A DNA stretch of 64,000 bases from Verrucomicrobiia bacterium DG1235 (GTDB lineage Bacteria; Verrucomicrobiota; Verrucomicrobiia; Opitutales; Opitutaceae): assembly GCA_000155695.1 (NCBI GenBank), contig DS990592.1:2961973-3025972 (forward strand), given 5' to 3'. This document shows, one piece after another, positions 62,301 through 64,000 of this stretch. The stretch's first letter is position 1; every line of letters begins with the position of its first letter. A program made the translations under genes and the position numbers. The notes beneath the pieces were generated by a model, which was given only the letters and a program-made list of their open reading frames with translations, had not been told where the DNA came from and made no database searches.

Positions 62301-63676
62301 CGGCCGGCTTGCATATTGATCACGAGATCAAAGACTTCACGCGAAAGTTCCCGATAAGGATAGGCGCATTTTATCTGAGAAAAAAGCTCATCAATATCCC
62401 AGGGACCCGTTCCGAGAATCGAGACAATCACCTGAGCAAGCACATCAAGCGGCGCCTCTACAGGCCGCACCGCCTCGATGTCGCGATCCTGTATTGCTTT
62501 TGACAATACAGCCGACTCCAGAAAATCTCGGGAGTAGGATGGGAAAACCACCGCTCGACTTACCGCCCCCACCTGATGTCCCGCTCGCCCTACCTTTTGC
62601 ACAGCGGAAGAAACGACGCCCGGACACTGCACCATGACCACACAGTCGAGCGATCCCACATCAATCCCCATCTCAAGAGAATTCGTGGCGACAATCGCTT
62701 TTAGCTCCCCGTTCTTCAAGCGTTGCTCGACCGCGAAGCGAAACTCCTTCGACAAAGATCCATGATGTGAATACGCGATAGGATCCGCCTCTTCGAAATT
62801 GATCTTATAAGCAAGCTTCTCGCAAAGCTTTCGACTGTTCACGAAAATCAGAGTCGAATTGTTTTTCGCGATCAAGGCCTTCAAATCCCGAACAATAGGA
62901 TGCCAAAAATCGTCGTCATCCCCCTGCTCGTTCGAATCAGCAGGAAACCTCACCTCAATTTCGTATCGCTTCGTCGCTGAGGATTGCGCAAGCGAAACGC
63001 GCCTCGGCTTTCCGTTAGAAAACCCTCCGACATAAGCCGCCACCAACTCCATTGGCCGCACGGTCGCAGAGAGAGCGACCCGCTGAAACTCGCCATTCAA
63101 ACGAGCAAGGTGCTCTACTCCCGTCATCAGATAAACGCCACGCTTGCTGCCGACTATTGAATGAACCTCGTCGATGATGACGGACCGAATCCCAAGCAAG
63201 GCCCGCTGCCCATCCTTCGAGGTTAGCAGTAGATTAAGACTCTCCGGAGTCGTAATCAAAATCTCAGGCGGATGCCTCAGCATCTTTCGCCGATCGCTCT
63301 GCTCGGTATCGCCACTTCGCGTCATCACTCGGATATCCGGCCAAGCGACCCCCTCCTCGCGAAAGAGAGCCTCGAGCTCAGCAAGCGGTCCGAGCAAATT
63401 TCGACGAATATCGTTATTCAGCGCCTTCAGCGGCGACACATAAAGAACCCGCGTCTGCCCGAGCTCCCAGGCTCCCGAAGCGAGCTGGCTGATCGCCCAC
63501 AAAAACGACGCCAAGGTCTTCCCGCTACCCGTAGCAGCGGATATAAGACAATGCTCGCCGGTAGCTATCAGCTTCCAAGCCTCCTCCTGAATCTCCGTCG
63601 GCCGCCCGAACCTCTCCTCGAACCACTTGGCCACAAGGGGGTGAAACGATTTCAGGCAAGAAGAGACAGACGGCAT
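59387..63676 (-). CDS. lhr: Lhr-type DEAD/DEAH-box helicase
   Basis: 1429 residues from ATG at 63676 (a TTG 27 bases upstream is also in frame). Core helicase motifs: Q-motif GRPTEIQEEAWKLIATGEHC, Walker A SAATGSGKTLASFLWA, LYVSPLKALNNDIRRNL, TTPESLNLLL, DEVH in VIIDEVHSIVGSKRG, SATV, TLIFVNSRKLCEKL, ATNSLEMGID and QKVGRAGHQVGAVSRA. A long C-terminal region of about 650 residues with winged-helix segments follows, as in full-length Lhr proteins (about 1400-1500 residues). These enzymes unwind DNA or RNA-DNA hybrids and are linked to repair. No partner nuclease or phosphatase gene is adjacent. Confidence 0.95.
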   Translation of the reverse strand: MPSVSSCLKSFHPLVAKWFEERFGRPTEIQEEAWKLIATGEHCLISAATGSGKTLASFLWAISQLASGAWELGQTRVLYVSPLKALNNDIRRNLLGPLAELEALFREEGVAWPDIRVMTRSGDTEQSDRRKMLRHPPEILITTPESLNLLLTSKDGQRALLGIRSVIIDEVHSIVGSKRGVYLMTGVEHLARLNGEFQRVALSATVRPMELVAAYVGGFSNGKPRRVSLAQSSATKRYEIEVRFPADSNEQGDDDDFWHPIVRDLKALIAKNNSTLIFVNSRKLCEKLAYKINFEEADPIAYSHHGSLSKEFRFAVEQRLKNGELKAIVATNSLEMGIDVGSLDCVVMVQCPGVVSSAVQKVGRAGHQVGAVSRAVVFPSYSRDFLESAVLSKAIQDRDIEAVRPVEAPLDVLAQVIVSILGTGPWDIDELFSQIKCAYPYRELSREVFDLVINMQAGRYAGSRLRELKARIAIDRAENTATLRKGALMAFYFSGGVIPDRGYFHLRHSGNGSRIGELDEEFVWERAIGDVFTLGVQSWKIDQITYNDVLVSPAASGEVAPPFWKAETFDRDFHYSNRIGEFLEWANERLNDAGFVGELQERFRMDEVASKALLDFLRQQRLVTGQDLPHRHHILAEIIDAAPGGAPGQQLVLHTHWGGRVNRPFALALDAAWNEAFGHRTEVYVNNDCVVVVLSCEVSIEEVIGLVSLQNVDTFLRSRLEGSGFFGARFREAAGTSLLVTRNKAGQRLPLWLSRMRAKKLFESVQRYDDFPLLLEAWRSCLKDEFDMESLRLVLGELEQGDIAVSISRGSKASPFASSVAWRQINEEYMYATDSPGSAGKSNLREDLVSTVAFDAANRPRVDVELIRAFEEKRQRLAEGYAPGDALELKEWLRDRIVIEKSVWERFRELVEGEVSVEASGEWVYLEEEAKRKDLLFCPSPDPELLIEFLSYYGAVSVERIRNWLGCDASVLTALIDTLEDDRRLVSGTLIEGDDSLCVCEAENFEILLRMRRARGRPSFEPLPLEKLGLFLAQWQGLAKERVGVDGVREALDRLLGWTERIEDWERSLLAARVSDYGANLLDAVLLEDGSFWYGTSEARVGFCLPEDWDLIGDSGNVLLAELGESIIQVLDTGGKYSFLKLIELLGCRSSDLEEALWQLVWQGRVSNDAFASARRGAAGKFQLCASESNRVPSSRAIRMGRRARASRTVSYPGSWYALPELDVESDVVAVLEAEKERARIVLDRYGVVFRELLLREEEGFRWKDVFRAFRLLELSGEIVGGRFFEGIQGLQFVSKEALRGLRKPLPEKAIYWLSATDPASLCGLGVDELKGVLPKRVGSNRLVYRGSELVCESQRGGKALAFHVEAGDADLPQVISTLADALGLGAMAQLKIETINGEDARCSAYLESIGSVLRLHSDHKQVIVEGIL

Positions 63677-63821
63677 AAGACCCAACAGCCTAGAGCTGAA
63701 CAACCATCTGCCAATCTCGATCCGAAATTATTGCCAAAAAGACCGAGGACAAAACGTATTCAAGCATTCGCTACGCTTGAGCCGGAAAATCAATCCCCCG
63801 ATACTCGCCTATTCGATTTCT

Positions 63822-63858
63822 AAATAAAAAAGCGGCCGAGCTTGATGCTCGGCCGCTT
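63822..63858 (-). terminator. Terminator after ahcY
   Basis: AAGCGGCCGAGC (63830-63841) pairs perfectly with GCTCGGCCGCTT (63847-63858) around a five-base loop; on the minus strand it is followed by TTTTTATTTA. It lies about 27 bases after the ahcY stop. Confidence 0.95.
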
Positions 63859-63884
63859 GAAAGTATCTGAACTGGTCTGCGCGT

Positions 63885-64000
63885 TTAGTAACGGTAGTGA
63901 GCCGGCTTGTAGGGACCCTTTTGGTCAACGCCGATGTAGGAAGCCTGATCAGGAGTAAGGGTCGTGAGCTTTACGCCAATCTTATCGAGGTGAAGACGAG
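63885..64000 (-). CDS. ahcY: Adenosylhomocysteinase, C-terminal end
   Basis: Only the last 37 codons are in the window; the frame enters from the right edge. They read [18 protein letters not shown] then [19 protein letters not shown] and stop TAA. The KPxHYRY end is the hallmark of S-adenosylhomocysteine hydrolase, which turns S-adenosylhomocysteine into adenosine and homocysteine. A strong terminator follows. Confidence 0.93.
   Translation of the reverse strand, partial: RLHLDKIGVKLTTLTPDQASYIGVDQKGPYKPAHYRY

Noticed and set aside
1-64000. CRISPR arrays, rRNA, tRNA and insertion-sequence transposases
   Set aside because: None was recognised on reading; tRNA absence was not tested with a dedicated search.

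Overview
The window reads as a chromosomal segment of a marine or host-associated member of the Verrucomicrobiota, most likely Opitutales (a Pelagicoccus- or Puniceicoccaceae-like bacterium). This is inference from gene content: TonB-dependent receptors with a TtpC/DUF3450-type TonB machine, PVC-style DUF6797 and Tat-exported Gfo/Idh proteins, GH43, DUF5060 and PL11 polysaccharide enzymes, and moderate GC. No rRNA, tRNA or CRISPR array was seen.

Layout. 1-5.5 kb is an AT-richer accessory region. It holds the end of a TcmP-like protein coupled to a NACHT NTPase (a defence-like pair), then an intact HNH endonuclease gene, an internally deleted copy and a 5'-truncated paralogue, with an orphan multi-pass membrane protein between the copies. 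5.6-10.4 kb carries a double-domain adenylate kinase, the relic of a small membrane protein, a clan GH-A lipoprotein hydrolase and a GH43 enzyme. 

10.7-40.5 kb is the centrepiece. A minus-strand operon encodes a TonB-dependent receptor, DUF3450 protein, TtpC-like ExbB, ExbB, ExbD, TonB, a TPR protein and an exported HisC-like aminotransferase. Divergently lie a second receptor-like barrel with no visible plug and an MFS transporter. Two more exported aminotransferases follow on the minus strand. A long plus-strand operon then encodes a Tat-exported flavin amine/amino-acid oxidase, a cytochrome c, an Amt ammonium channel, a membrane-anchored triple RidA protein, an aldehyde dehydrogenase, a DUF6797/beta-propeller/cupredoxin protein, gamma-glutamyltransferase and an M19 dipeptidase. 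I read this as a dedicated system that brings amino-acid or gamma-glutamyl-peptide substrates across the outer membrane, releases and deaminates amino acids in the periplasm (aminotransferases, oxidase plus cytochrome, RidA to hydrolyse imines) and recovers ammonium through Amt. The parts are visible in sequence; the pathway and substrate are inferred.

40.5-64 kb is more ordinary: a Gfo/Idh oxidoreductase, a frame-interrupted DUF2339 membrane protein, a DUF5060 glycosidase-like lipoprotein, a collapsed carboxylesterase pseudogene, a low-molecular-weight phosphatase, gpmI, an ankyrin protein with catalase and divergent oxyR (with a well-spaced OxyR site overlapping the oxyR start), a pspF/pspABC envelope-stress locus with two extra small genes, a PL11 rhamnogalacturonan lyase, an Lhr-type helicase, and the end of ahcY at the right edge.
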